Positions 8,224 to 16,820 of a stretch of 64,000 nucleotides of DNA are shown here, piece after piece. The notes under the pieces are model-generated. The model worked only from the letters and a program-made list of their open reading frames with translations, did no database searches and was not told where the DNA came from. The position numbers were made by a program, and so were the translations under genes. The DNA comes from WHSW01 sp963777775. GTDB taxonomy: Bacteria; Actinomycetota; Thermoleophilia; Solirubrobacterales; 70-9. Positions within the stretch are counted from its first letter, which is position 1; every line of letters starts with the position of its first letter. Where the stretch lies: contig CAVZRL010000005.1 of NCBI GenBank assembly GCA_963777775.1, positions 186,001 to 250,000 on the forward strand. The letters are read 5' to 3'.

Positions 8224-9462
8224 CTACGAACCGATCGAAACCAGCTCGGAATCCGGGTCAGCGAGCGCATCGCGCTGCCCGGACACATCGGCGCCTGTTT
8301 CGAGCAGCGTTCGGGCGTGGACGAGGTCCTCCGAGCGATCCACCGAGAGCGCACCCTGAACCGCTCCGTCCTTCAGATACCAGGCGCTGAACTCGCCCGA
8401 GTCGGGGTCGCCGCGGAACACCACGTCGTCCCAGTCGTGCGCCGGCCCGACGTACTCGAGACTCGCCCAGTCAGCGAGGTCGCTGAAGAAGTACGGCACC
8501 TCGCGATAGGGCTCGGGGTCGCCGAGCATCGCTCCGGCCGCGTAGCGGCCCTGCTGCAGGGCCACGTCCCAGTGCTCAACCCGCAGTCGCCTGCCGTGCA
8601 CGACGCTGTCGTAGGAGCAGACGTCCCCGGCCGCGAAGATCCCCGGCGCCGAGGTCTCGAGCCGTGCGTCGCAGACGATCCCGTCGTCGACCTCGAGCCC
8701 CGCCTGCTCGGCGAGAACCACGTCAGGCCTCACCCCCACTCCCACCACGACCATCTCGGCCTCGACCGTGCGGCCGCTCTTCGTCACCACCGCCTGCACC
8801 CGGCCGTCGCCCTCGAACGCAGCCAGCTCCTCGCCGCCGAGCAGCTCAACCCCGCCCTCGGCGAGCCGGTCGTGGAAGTACCGCCCCGCCTGCTCGCCGA
8901 ACGTGTTCGAGAGCGCCACCTGCTCGAGCATCACGATCGTGCACCGGGCCCCGATCGCGGTCAGCGAAGCGGCCACCTCGCTGCCGATGTAGCTGCCCCC
9001 GATCAGCGCCACATGCTCGGCCTCGGCGGCCTGCTCGCGGATCGCGTCGGAGTTGCCGAACGCGCGCAGGTAGTGGATTCCCTCCAGCTCGGCCCCCTCG
9101 AGCCTGAGGATGTTGACGTTGGCGCCGGTCGCCAGCAGCGCCCGCTCGAAGCTCAGCTGATCGCCGCCCTGCAGCTTCGCGGTCCGCTGCTCGGGGTCGA
9201 GCGACATCACGTTCGTGCGGGTGAGCAGCTCGACGTCGTTTTGCTCGTACCAGTCCGCCGGGTTGACGTATGCGTCGGCCCGCTCGGACTCGCCGCGCAG
9301 GTACTCCTTCGAGAGCGGCGGGCGCTCGTAGGGAGGCTCGGGCTCACGTCCGGCGATCACGATCGAGCCCTCCGCCCCACGCTTGCGTAACTCCGAGGCG
9401 CAGTACGCGCCCGCCAGGCCGCCGCCGACGATCAGGAACTCGACCTTGCGGGAGGCGCTCAC
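8224..9462 (-). CDS. FAD/NAD(P)-dependent ferredoxin (rubredoxin/putidaredoxin-type) reductase
   Basis: A 412-aa flavoprotein. The FAD-binding motif VGGGLAGAYCASELR is at residues 12-26, and RPPLSKEYL, typical of this reductase family, at about 47-56. An NAD(P) Rossmann motif (LIGGSYIGSEVA) is at about 145-160, followed by GIFAAGDVC near 270 and a C-terminal dimerisation domain. Such enzymes pass electrons from NAD(P)H to a ferredoxin or rubredoxin; no partner gene lies nearby. Start GTG 9462 is 12 bp after the stop of the upstream RCK gene, so it may be co-transcribed with it. Confidence 0.88.
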   Translation of the reverse strand: MSASRKVEFLIVGGGLAGAYCASELRKRGAEGSIVIAGREPEPPYERPPLSKEYLRGESERADAYVNPADWYEQNDVELLTRTNVMSLDPEQRTAKLQGGDQLSFERALLATGANVNILRLEGAELEGIHYLRAFGNSDAIREQAAEAEHVALIGGSYIGSEVAASLTAIGARCTIVMLEQVALSNTFGEQAGRYFHDRLAEGGVELLGGEELAAFEGDGRVQAVVTKSGRTVEAEMVVVGVGVRPDVVLAEQAGLEVDDGIVCDARLETSAPGIFAAGDVCSYDSVVHGRRLRVEHWDVALQQGRYAAGAMLGDPEPYREVPYFFSDLADWASLEYVGPAHDWDDVVFRGDPDSGEFSAWYLKDGAVQGALSVDRSEDLVHARTLLETGADVSGQRDALADPDSELVSIGS

Positions 9463-9474
9463 GCGGTCGCCGTC

Positions 9475-10170
9475 TCAGTCGCCGCCGTCGGCGCTCGCCC
9501 CGTCGGGGCCGAAGTAGGAGGTCAGGTCCTCCTCGATCGTCGGGTCGAGCACCGCCAGGACTCGGTCGCCGGCCTGCAGGGTGGTCTCCGCGCTGGGGAC
9601 GAAGCCGGTGCCCTCGCGCACGACCGAGATCACCAGGCTGCCCTCGGGGAGCTCGAGCTCACCGACCTTCTGGCCCGCGGCCCGCGACTCGTCGAGAAGC
9701 TGCATCTCGATGATCTCGAGCCGCTGCTCGGGCAGGTCGAGCAGGTGGATGAGCCCGTACTCGGGCACCTCGTGCTCGATCAGGCGCAGGATCAGATCAG
9801 TCGCCGAGACCACCGGCCGCACCCCGAGCAGGTCGAAGTGCTCGCGGTTGCGCGGGTTGTTGACCCGGGCGATGATCCGGTCGACCAGGTACTTCTCCTT
9901 CGCCACCTGGCAGATCAGGATGTTGTCCTCGTCGTCGCCGGTGACCGCGATCACCATGTCCGCGCGCGAGACCCCGGCTCGCTCGAGCACCCAGAGCTCG
10001 CTCGCGTCGCCGTACTGGACGTTGTGCTCGAGCTCTTGCTCGACGGTCAGATAGCGCTCGCGGTTGTTCTCGATCAGGGTCACCTCGTGGCCCTTCTCGA
10101 GCAGCTCCCGCGCCAGGTTCCAGCCCACCTTGCCGGCGCCGACGATGATGATGTACATCGGCTCGGCCAT
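9475..10170 (-). CDS. TrkA-type RCK regulator of K+ transport (CeoC/CeoB-like), second of pair
   Basis: A 231-aa cytoplasmic protein with an RCK_N Rossmann domain (IIIVGAGKVGWNLARELLEKG, residues 6-26; acidic end of beta-2 in LIENN) and a C-terminal RCK_C domain from about 140 (LPEGSLVISVVREG). RCK domains bind NAD(H) or nucleotides and gate potassium channels or transporters. ATG 10170 overlaps the stop of the preceding RCK gene by one base (TGATG). Together with the neighbouring APC permeases the arrangement recalls Mycobacterium Rv2690c-ceoB-ceoC. Confidence 0.9.
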   Translation of the reverse strand: MAEPMYIIIVGAGKVGWNLARELLEKGHEVTLIENNRERYLTVEQELEHNVQYGDASELWVLERAGVSRADMVIAVTGDDEDNILICQVAKEKYLVDRIIARVNNPRNREHFDLLGVRPVVSATDLILRLIEHEVPEYGLIHLLDLPEQRLEIIEMQLLDESRAAGQKVGELELPEGSLVISVVREGTGFVPSAETTLQAGDRVLAVLDPTIEEDLTSYFGPDGASADGGD

Positions 10171-10655
10171 CAGCGGTCCGCGTCCTCGTGGTCGACGCCG
10201 CTGGCCGGCGGCCCGCCGTTGCCGCCCCGCGTCCCGGCCGCCCTGACCTCCGTCTGCAGCATCTCGATCGCGACCCGGGTCGGACAGATCGTGTTCATGC
10301 CCTGCTCCTCGTACCACTTCGCCCGGTACGGATCGAGAATCCGGGCGATCACCGTCGGGACCCCGAAGCGCCGACTGGCCAGCTGCGCGATGACGATGTT
10401 CGTGTTGTCGCCGTCGGTCGAGGCGACGAAGACGTCGGCCCGCTCGATCCCGGCCGTGCATAGCGCGTCGACCTCGAGCGCGGTGCCGACCGTGAACTGC
10501 CCGCCCATGTCCTCCCAGGACTTCTCGAGCCCAATCTCGAGCCGGGCGTGGGACTCGGGATCCTCGTCCAGGCACGAGACCTCGTGCCCGTCGCCGAGCA
10601 TCGCCCGGGCGAGCGAGGAGCCGACCCTTCCAGCGCCGCAGATGAGGAGGAACAT
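10170..10655 (-). CDS. TrkA-type RCK_N domain protein, first of pair
   Basis: A 161-aa single RCK_N domain (LLICGAGRVGSSLARAMLGDG, residues 3-23, with CLDEDP ending the second strand) followed by a short Gly-rich tail and no RCK_C domain. It probably pairs with the complete RCK protein encoded directly downstream to regulate K+ transport. Its -10 box TAGACT (10663-10668) incorporates the TAG stop codon of the upstream permease gene, so it can also be transcribed separately from that gene. Confidence 0.88.
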   Translation of the reverse strand: MFLLICGAGRVGSSLARAMLGDGHEVSCLDEDPESHARLEIGLEKSWEDMGGQFTVGTALEVDALCTAGIERADVFVASTDGDNTNIVIAQLASRRFGVPTVIARILDPYRAKWYEEQGMNTICPTRVAIEMLQTEVRAAGTRGGNGGPPASGVDHEDADR

Positions 10656-10662
10656 TGGGTTC

Positions 10663-10668
10663 AGTCTA
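10663..10668 (-). promoter_or_regulatory. -10 box (TAGACT), leaderless start of RCK pair
   Basis: TAGACT lies 7 nt before the ATG at 10655. Its TAG is the stop codon of the permease gene ending at 10666, so one trinucleotide serves both purposes. Confidence 0.5.
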
Positions 10669-12660
10669 GGTGCTCGCCGCGGTCGCGTCGGAGGGCTCGG
10701 CGCCCGCCCCGTCCGCGCGCGGCGCGGTGACCAGGACCCGGCACGGCGCCCGGCGCAGCACGTACTCGGTCACCGGTCCGATCTCCTTCAGGCGCGAGCC
10801 CCCGACGCCGCCGAACAGGGCCCCGCCGCGAACCGCCGTCGGCGGCTCGGCGCCCATCACGATCACCTCGGCGTTGCGCTCGCGGGCCGCCTCCACGATC
10901 CCCGCCCCGACCTTGCGCGCCCGCACCACCGCCGTGTTCACGTCGACGGTGTCGTACTCGCTGCCGACGTCGGTCGCACGCGCGAGCGCCGAGTCGGCGG
11001 CCGCGCGCGCGTCGTCGGGCGGCGGCGAGCCGAGCGGAACCGTGAGCGGCATCTCGACCACGTAGATGACCTCGATCTGCGGCCGCTCCTCGCCCGGCAT
11101 ATCCGCCGCGTCAGCGAGTCGCCCGGCGGTGCTGACGATGTCGTCGTCGAGCTCGGTCCCGAACACCGGGACGAGGATGTCGCCGTACTCGAAGTCGGGG
11201 GTGTCCTTGACCAGCGCCTCGGCCGGGACCTCGATCCGCCGGGTCAGAGTCGTCCCGGCGACGCCCTTGCGGTAGATCACGTACGCGGTCAGCCCAAACA
11301 GCATCCAGCCGCCCCCGACCCAGAGCGCGGCGTCGTGGTAGACGACGACGCTGAGCCAGGCGAGCGCGGTCAGCACCGCGGCCACGATCGCCGGGAGCGG
11401 CAGGCGGTGCCCACGGACCGCCACGTCGAATGGGATCCGGAACTCGCGCTCGGCGTCGGGCTCGGTGACCCGGAGCCGAATCACCGAGACGTGGGCGATC
11501 GTGAAGGCGATCGTGGCGCCGAACGCGAACAGCCCGGCGAGCATCTCGACGTTGGTCGGGAGCACGAGACAGAAGCAGAGCCCGGCGGCGATCGCGATCG
11601 CGACGTGCGGCGTCCTGAACTCACGGTTGAGCTTGCCGAGCCAGCTCGGGATCTGGCGGTTTCTCGCCAGCACGTAGACGTGGCGAGAGAGCCCGAGCAT
11701 CGCCGTGCTCGCCGCCCAGATCAGCGCCACAGGGACGATGACGACGACCGCGGCCTCCATCAGGTCCGCGACCCAGGGGGGATCGAAGCTCTGCACGACG
11801 CCAAGCACCGGGTTTTCGATGAACGTTCCGCCAAGCTCGGTTCGGGGCCCGTCCGGGGTCGCGGTCACCGGCAGCGCCATCAGCGCGACCACCGCGACGC
11901 CGAAGTAGATCAAGGGGACGAGCGTCGTAGCGGCGGTCAGCAGCTGGCGCAGATCAACCCGCGCGAGCTCGAGGTCGGGCGCCAGGTTCGCCGCCGCCTC
12001 GATGCCAGCGAAGGCGACCGTCGCGATCACCCCGGCGTAGATCACATCCTCGAGGCTCGGGCTCCGGAACGGGTCGAGCTCGTCGGTGATCGCGCCGAGG
12101 TCGAACACGGTCAGCAGCCCGACCGCGATCACCGCGACCAGCAGCAGCACGCCCGAGATCGCGACGGCGGTCAGCAGCCGCGGCCTGCCGATCCCCGTGA
12201 AGCCGACGATCCCCATCCCGGCAACGAGCGCGATCACGAGCCCCGAGGCGATGATCTCGCTGCCGGCGTCGGCGAACCCCGACCAGATCGGGGTCAGGTA
12301 ATGCGGCACCGAGATCGCCGCCAGGGCGATCACGATCATGTAGTCGATCAGGATCGCCCAGCCGGCGATGAACGAGACGAGCTCGTTCTTGAACGCCGCC
12401 CGGGCGAAGGTCGCCGACCCCCCGGGCTCGGGCAGCATCGCCTCCCCCTCGACGTAGGTCATCGCGTTGAGCAGGAAGACGAGCCCGACACCGAGGAAGA
12501 TCAGCGGCGTCAGGCCAAGCCCGCGGTCAGCGACCAGTCCGAGCGAGAAGTAGAGCGAGAAGCCGACCGCCGAGTAGCCGACCGCGAACAGCAGCGGAAC
12601 CCCAAGCCAACGGCCGGCCCGGGGCGTGCCCCGGGTTGGCGATCGGAACCCGCCGATCAA
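10666..12660 (-). CDS. APC-superfamily permease with C-terminal universal-stress (USP) domain
   Basis: A 664-aa protein with about 12 membrane helices (residues 18-440; FAVGYSAVGFSLYFSLG near the start is the helix-1 type motif of APC transporters) and a cytosolic USP-like domain (about 480-640; VIVMGAEP and a nucleotide-loop-like GGVGGSRLKEIGP). Annotation by similarity would be amino-acid permease. The USP tail and the adjacent RCK pair make a K+ importer of the KimA type an attractive alternative, which is inference. TTG 12660 overlaps the stop of the small membrane protein by 4 bp (TTGA). Confidence 0.85.
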   Translation of the reverse strand: MIGGFRSPTRGTPRAGRWLGVPLLFAVGYSAVGFSLYFSLGLVADRGLGLTPLIFLGVGLVFLLNAMTYVEGEAMLPEPGGSATFARAAFKNELVSFIAGWAILIDYMIVIALAAISVPHYLTPIWSGFADAGSEIIASGLVIALVAGMGIVGFTGIGRPRLLTAVAISGVLLLVAVIAVGLLTVFDLGAITDELDPFRSPSLEDVIYAGVIATVAFAGIEAAANLAPDLELARVDLRQLLTAATTLVPLIYFGVAVVALMALPVTATPDGPRTELGGTFIENPVLGVVQSFDPPWVADLMEAAVVVIVPVALIWAASTAMLGLSRHVYVLARNRQIPSWLGKLNREFRTPHVAIAIAAGLCFCLVLPTNVEMLAGLFAFGATIAFTIAHVSVIRLRVTEPDAEREFRIPFDVAVRGHRLPLPAIVAAVLTALAWLSVVVYHDAALWVGGGWMLFGLTAYVIYRKGVAGTTLTRRIEVPAEALVKDTPDFEYGDILVPVFGTELDDDIVSTAGRLADAADMPGEERPQIEVIYVVEMPLTVPLGSPPPDDARAAADSALARATDVGSEYDTVDVNTAVVRARKVGAGIVEAARERNAEVIVMGAEPPTAVRGGALFGGVGGSRLKEIGPVTEYVLRRAPCRVLVTAPRADGAGAEPSDATAAST

Positions 12661-12857
12661 CCCGGCTTCCTCAGCGACAGGTACAGCCGCGCGGCGCCGA
12701 GCGCCGTGAACACGATCCCGATCAGCACCCCGTACGAGGTCGGCCCGCCGCCGCGGGCCAGGGTCACGATCAGGATCGCGAGTCCGAAGCCGACGATGAC
12801 GAGCGAGAAGACGCGGGTGACGCCGCGATAGACCTCGTCTGGCGCCGGCGTGGCCAT
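12657..12857 (-). CDS. Small two-helix membrane protein
   Basis: A 66-aa protein with two hydrophobic segments (about residues 16-33 and 41-58) joined by a Gly-rich turn and ending in a basic RKPG. No family is recognised. It is translationally coupled to the APC-USP permease (4-bp overlap), which suggests an accessory role in that transporter. A -10 box TACAAT lies 9 nt before its ATG. Confidence 0.75.
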   Translation of the reverse strand: MATPAPDEVYRGVTRVFSLVIVGFGLAILIVTLARGGGPTSYGVLIGIVFTALGAARLYLSLRKPG

Positions 12858-12866
12858 CGGCGCCGG

Positions 12867-12872
12867 ATTGTA
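12867..12872 (-). promoter_or_regulatory. -10 box (TACAAT), near-leaderless
   Basis: TACAAT, close to the consensus TATAAT, ends 9 nt before the ATG at 12857. Confidence 0.45.
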
Positions 12873-12903
12873 GGTCGGCGTCGGGCGGACGATGCCGCGA
12901 CCG

Positions 12904-14835
12904 CTAGGCCGGCGCGGACTCGGCGAGCGCCGCGGCGCCGTCGGCGTGCTCGGCCGGGTTCGCCGAGACGATCACCCTGCAGGGCCGCTTCGCGAGCACC
13001 GTCTGAACCGTCTTCCCGTACAGCGGCTGGCCGTCGCGATAGCGCAGCGGCAGCACGATCGCCGCCGCGTCGATCTCGGTTGCCTCGTCGACGATCGCCG
13101 GTCCGGCCTGTCCGTCGCGGACGTGGTGCACGTGTCCGCTCACCCGCCGCCCGCAGATCAGCTTCGCCTGCTCGATCTTGGTCTGGGCGGCGCCCTCGCG
13201 CTCCGGGAGCTCAGCGTCGAGCGGCAGGTGGGAAGGGACCGTGACCAGAGAGAGCACGTGGATCGCGCGGCGGCGGCGGGCGGCGAGCGCCTTCGCCGTC
13301 GCGACGGTCTCCTCGGAGAAGGGCGCATCCTCGTCGAAGGCGATCAGGACGCTGCGGTACTCGACCTCCTCGACCCCGAGCGGAGTCAGCGTCTCGACCC
13401 GCTTGGTCTCGCGCAGCGGCAGTCCCTGATGGCGCCGGTAGGCGACGTAGAGCAGCGTCCCGGCGATCATCCAGCCGCCCCCCGTCGCCAGGATCACGGG
13501 GTCGAGGACCATCGCGACCACGAACGCGGCGAAGGTCCCGATGCCCCCCAAGACGGCGGTGATCGGGATCTGGACGCCGCCGAGCCAGACGTTGCCGAGC
13601 GGGCTCCAGGGCGGGTTTCCGTCTCGATCGGGCGGGCGCTCGGCCAGCGGGCGCTTCTGGCGCAGGCGGATCACCGAAACGTGGGCGACGGTGAACGAGA
13701 GGGTCGCGCCAAAGGCGTAGATCGCGCCCAAAAAGGTCGTCTCCCCCGGCGCCATCACCAGGGCGGCGACGCCGGAGAAGACGATGATCGCGACGTATGG
13801 GGTCTTGAAAGTCGGATGCACCTGGCGAAGCAGCTCGGGAAGCTGGCGGTGGACACCCATCGAGAAGGTGAGGCGCGAGAGCCCGATCAGAGCCGCGTTG
13901 GTGGCGATCAGCAGGATCACCGCGGCAAGCAGCCCGACGTAGACCTCGAGCACGTCGGTGAGGCCCGTCGCGAGCCCGAGATTCTCAACGATTCCGAGCA
14001 CCGGATCGTCGGCGTAGGTGGTCCCGAGCTCGGTCGTGAACTCGCCGCCCGGCCCCTCGGTGACCGGCATCGCCGAGAGCGCGATCGCCGGAAGGAACGC
14101 GTAGATCCCGATCACCGCGAGCACGGTCAGGGCCGTCCCGCGCGGGATCGTGCGCGCGGAGTCACGTGCCTCCTCGGCCATGTTCGAGATCGTCTCGATC
14201 CCGGTGTAGGCGACCATGCCGACCGCGATCCCGAGCGCGAAGTCACCCCAGCTCGGCACGGTGCCGAGCTCGACCTGGGCGACGAGCAGATCGGGGTCAA
14301 AGACCAGGGACAGCCCGATCACGACCAGCACCACCTGGGTCATCAGGTCGGCGACCGCGAGGACGAGGTTCAACCGTGCCGACTCCTCGGTCCCCTTGAC
14401 GTTGAGCAGCGCGAGCAGCGCCAGGACGGCGATCCCGACGACCACGTCCGCCGGTCCCTCCCCGAGCGGCTCCCAGAATACGGCGAGGTAGTGGGGCACG
14501 AAGAAGGCCGAGATCGCCGCGGTGACGATGTAGGTCAGCATCTGAGCCCAGGCAGCGAGGAAGGAGGCGAGCTCGTTGAAGGCGTGGCGAGCGAAGCTCG
14601 ACGAGCCGCCGGCCTCGGGGTAGAGCACGGTCGCCTCGACGTAGGTGGCCGCGGTGAAGGCGAAAATCAGGCCCGCGATCAGGAACGTGACCGGGGTCAG
14701 CCCGAGCGCGTAGAGCGCGACCAGCCCAAGCGCGTAGTAGATCGATGAGCCGACGTTTCCGTAGGCGGCGGCGAACAGCGCACCGGAGCCGTGGACGCGG
14801 CGCAGGACCGCCTCGCGTGGATGCCGTTCGGCCAA
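12904..14835 (-). CDS. APC-superfamily permease with C-terminal universal-stress (USP) domain, paralogue
   Basis: A 643-aa paralogue of the 10666-12660 product with the same architecture: about 12 helices (AAYGNVGSSIYYALGLVAL near residue 20 is helix 1; YPEAGGSSSFARHAF follows helix 2) and a USP domain from about 480 containing LPLRYRDGQPLYGKTV. I choose TTG 14835, immediately after the stop of the upstream oxidase and preceded by GAAGG at good spacing; a longer frame from 14883 would overlap the oxidase by 47 bp. Two such transporters beside RCK proteins point to K+ or amino-acid uptake; neither is proven. Confidence 0.83.
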   Translation of the reverse strand: MAERHPREAVLRRVHGSGALFAAAYGNVGSSIYYALGLVALYALGLTPVTFLIAGLIFAFTAATYVEATVLYPEAGGSSSFARHAFNELASFLAAWAQMLTYIVTAAISAFFVPHYLAVFWEPLGEGPADVVVGIAVLALLALLNVKGTEESARLNLVLAVADLMTQVVLVVIGLSLVFDPDLLVAQVELGTVPSWGDFALGIAVGMVAYTGIETISNMAEEARDSARTIPRGTALTVLAVIGIYAFLPAIALSAMPVTEGPGGEFTTELGTTYADDPVLGIVENLGLATGLTDVLEVYVGLLAAVILLIATNAALIGLSRLTFSMGVHRQLPELLRQVHPTFKTPYVAIIVFSGVAALVMAPGETTFLGAIYAFGATLSFTVAHVSVIRLRQKRPLAERPPDRDGNPPWSPLGNVWLGGVQIPITAVLGGIGTFAAFVVAMVLDPVILATGGGWMIAGTLLYVAYRRHQGLPLRETKRVETLTPLGVEEVEYRSVLIAFDEDAPFSEETVATAKALAARRRRAIHVLSLVTVPSHLPLDAELPEREGAAQTKIEQAKLICGRRVSGHVHHVRDGQAGPAIVDEATEIDAAAIVLPLRYRDGQPLYGKTVQTVLAKRPCRVIVSANPAEHADGAAALAESAPA

Positions 14836-14836
14836 T

Positions 14837-15916
14837 CTAGCCTTCGAATATAGGCCCGCGCCGGACGTGCTCGGGGCGCACATGCGCGGGCGACGGGCAG
14901 CCGAGCAGGATCAGCGCCAGCTCGATCTCCGCCCGCAGCAGCTCCAGCACCCGCAGCGCCCCCTGTTCGCCGCCGGCGGCAAGGCCCCAGAGCGGGGCGC
15001 GTCCGGCGAGCACCGCCCGTGCACCAAGAGCCAACGCGGTGACCACGTCGGTCCCGCGGCGAATCCCGCCGTCGACGAGCACCTCGCAGCGTCCCTCGAC
15101 CGCCTCGACGACCTCGGGCAGGACGTCGAGGGTCGCCGGGACGCCGTCGAGCTGGCGCCCACCGTGGTTGGAGACGATCAGCCCGGCGGCGCCGTGCTCG
15201 AGCGCGCGCACCGCGTCCTCCCCGCGCTGGACCCCCTTGACGAGGATCGGCAGCGCGCACTCCGAGGCAAGCTCGGCGAGGCCGTCCCAGTCGAGCGAGG
15301 GGTCGACGAGCGCGAACACCTCCTCAACGCTGATCGCGCGCTCGGAGCCGATCGCGGCCGCAACCGCGGGCGCGTGCACACCCTCGGGGACCTCGAAGCC
15401 GGTCCGCAGGTCGCGCTCGCGCCGGCCCGCGCGCGGCGCGTCGACCGTCAACGCGATCGCCTCGAAGCCCGACTCGACCGCCTCGGCGATCAACGCCCTG
15501 GTCACCCCGCGGTCGCGAAAGCAGTAGAGCTGCAGCCATCGCGGGGCCGCCGGGGCCTCCGCGGCCAGCTCGCTGGGACGCGAGGTTGCGATCGTCGACA
15601 GGCACATGATCGTCCCGGCGGCCACCGCGGCCCGCGCCATCGCCACCTCGCCGTCGGGATCGACGAGGCGCTGAAAGGCGACCGGGGCGACCAGCAGCGG
15701 CATCGAGACCTCGCTGCCGAGCACGCTCGTCGCCGCGCTCGCGCCCGAGACGTCGACCAGCACCTCGGGCCGCAGCTGCCAGCGCCCGAACGCAGCGACG
15801 TTCTCGCGCAGGGTCCGCTCGTCACCCGCGCCGCCGGCGAAATAGCCGTGCACACCCGGGTCCAGGCGCTCGCTCGCCAGGCGCTCATAGTCGGCGACGT
15901 TGATCGGCTCGGACAC
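14837..15916 (-). CDS. FMN-dependent alpha-hydroxy-acid oxidase/dehydrogenase family protein
   Basis: A 359-aa TIM-barrel flavoprotein of the glycolate oxidase/lactate dehydrogenase (LldD) family. The hallmarks are GYFAGGAGDERTL near residue 25, the catalytic-base motif IVSNHGGRQLDG at about 250, and the phosphate-binding VDGGIRRGTDV at about 280. The tyrosine usually found in the N-terminal GYY motif is Phe here, as in several actinobacterial members. Substrate (lactate, glycolate or mandelate type) cannot be decided. It starts at GTG 15916 behind a TATAGT box and shares a 34-bp divergent gap with the glyoxalase gene. Confidence 0.88.
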   Translation of the reverse strand: MSEPINVADYERLASERLDPGVHGYFAGGAGDERTLRENVAAFGRWQLRPEVLVDVSGASAATSVLGSEVSMPLLVAPVAFQRLVDPDGEVAMARAAVAAGTIMCLSTIATSRPSELAAEAPAAPRWLQLYCFRDRGVTRALIAEAVESGFEAIALTVDAPRAGRRERDLRTGFEVPEGVHAPAVAAAIGSERAISVEEVFALVDPSLDWDGLAELASECALPILVKGVQRGEDAVRALEHGAAGLIVSNHGGRQLDGVPATLDVLPEVVEAVEGRCEVLVDGGIRRGTDVVTALALGARAVLAGRAPLWGLAAGGEQGALRVLELLRAEIELALILLGCPSPAHVRPEHVRRGPIFEG

Positions 15917-15922
15917 GGGGCG

Positions 15923-15928
15923 ACTATA
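15923..15928 (-). promoter_or_regulatory. -10 box (TATAGT), leaderless start of hydroxyacid oxidase
   Basis: TATAGT on the minus strand ends 6 nt before the GTG at 15916. Confidence 0.55.
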
Positions 15929-15937
15929 TGGCCGCGC

Positions 15938-15943
15938 TAACGT
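15938..15943 (+). promoter_or_regulatory. -10 box (TAACGT), leaderless start of glyoxalase gene
   Basis: TAACGT ends 7 nt before the GTG at 15951 and lies only 9 bp from the opposing -10 box of the oxidase gene, so the two promoters overlap. Confidence 0.5.
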
Positions 15944-15950
15944 GCGTCAC

Positions 15951-16328
15951 GTGGCGGAGTTGATTCACACCTGCTACCGGGTCCTCGACCTCGAGCGCTC
16001 GGTCGCCTTCTACGAGAAGCTCGGCTTCGAGGAGTTGCGCCGGATGCCGATCCGCGACGAGGCGACCAACTGCTTCATGGGCCTGCCGGGCGACGGGGCG
16101 CGGCTCGAGCTGACCCACAACCACGATCGCTCCGAGCCGTACGAGATCGGAACCGGCTACGGGCACATCGCGATCACCGCCGACGACCTCGACGCCACCC
16201 TCGCGCAACTCGCCGAGCTCGGGATCGAGCCGGAGAAGCCGCCCTACACCGTCCGCGAGGGCGGCTCACGCCTCTGCTTCGTGCGAGACCCGGACGGCTA
16301 CCGAATCGAACTGATCGAGAGCTCCTAG
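15951..16328 (+). CDS. VOC-superfamily protein, glyoxalase I (lactoylglutathione lyase)-like
   Basis: A 125-aa protein of two beta-alpha-beta-beta-beta modules. The four metal-ligand positions of glyoxalase I are present: His in IHTCYRV (residue 6), Glu in RLELTH (about 52), His in GYGHIAI (about 71) and Glu in YRIELI (about 121). It may detoxify methylglyoxal as a thiol adduct; many actinobacteria use other thiols than glutathione, so the substrate is open. GTG 15951 fits the TAACGT box; GTG 15942 is the alternative. Its stop shares CTAG with the convergent cupin gene. Confidence 0.85.
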   Translation: MAELIHTCYRVLDLERSVAFYEKLGFEELRRMPIRDEATNCFMGLPGDGARLELTHNHDRSEPYEIGTGYGHIAITADDLDATLAQLAELGIEPEKPPYTVREGGSRLCFVRDPDGYRIELIESS

Positions 16329-16792
16329 CCCTCGCCGTCGAAGTACTCGACGCCGCTGGAGCGGCGGACGATCACGTCGTCGTCGCGATTGCCGGTCCAG
16401 ATCGCGATCTTGTCGCTATCCGGGTAGACCGTCGCCGCCGGGTGGAGCACGGCCGAGTACATCACCACCCGCGCCGTCTCCTCGCCGTCGTTGCGCACCG
16501 TGTGCGCGCCCTCGGGGCCGGTCGGGAACAGGACCAGATCCCAGGGCTCGAGCTGATGCGTGCCGGCGGGATCACGAAGGGTCGGCCGGCCCGACAGCAC
16601 CAGCAGCCACTCCTCCTCCGCGTACTCGTAGTGGTACGGGCAGATCGACTCGCCGGGCGGCAACTCATAGACGCTGGTGCCGGTCTGCTTTGCGCCCAGC
16701 GACGGGCCGAGACGCGCCATCCCCGATCGAAAGCCGGCCGGATCCTCGGCGTCATAGACGAACTCCGGCTCGGCGATGTTGATCCGGTTCAT
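16325..16792 (-). CDS. Cupin-domain protein
   Basis: A 155-aa single-domain cupin. The first metal-binding motif is CPYHYEYAEEEWLLVLSG (about residues 53-70) and the second is FPTGPEGAHTVRN (about 90-102), giving the usual His/Glu/His ligand set. Proteins of this type bind sugars or small molecules or act as isomerases/dioxygenases; no specific activity can be assigned. ATG 16792 is chosen because TAGGGT lies 7 nt upstream. Its TAG stop occupies the same CTAG as the convergent glyoxalase stop. Confidence 0.82.
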   Translation of the reverse strand: MNRINIAEPEFVYDAEDPAGFRSGMARLGPSLGAKQTGTSVYELPPGESICPYHYEYAEEEWLLVLSGRPTLRDPAGTHQLEPWDLVLFPTGPEGAHTVRNDGEETARVVMYSAVLHPAATVYPDSDKIAIWTGNRDDDVIVRRSSGVEYFDGEG

Positions 16793-16799
16793 GCCCGGC

Positions 16800-16805
16800 A
16801 CCCTA
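16800..16805 (-). promoter_or_regulatory. -10 box (TAGGGT), leaderless start of cupin gene
   Basis: TAGGGT ends 7 nt before the ATG at 16792, which decides between that codon and the GTG at 16801. Confidence 0.45.
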
Positions 16806-16820
16806 GCGCCGGAGAACGGC

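Noticed and set aside
8941..8980. AGCGAAGCGGCCACC as an element copy in the reductase gene
   Set aside because: It lacks GAGGA and pairing arms, and encodes normal NAD-domain residues (VAASLTAIG).
9745..12831. A 1028-codon open frame on the plus strand across the RCK and permease genes
   Set aside because: It is the shadow of four well-supported minus-strand genes and shows Arg/Pro/His/Asp-rich junk composition.
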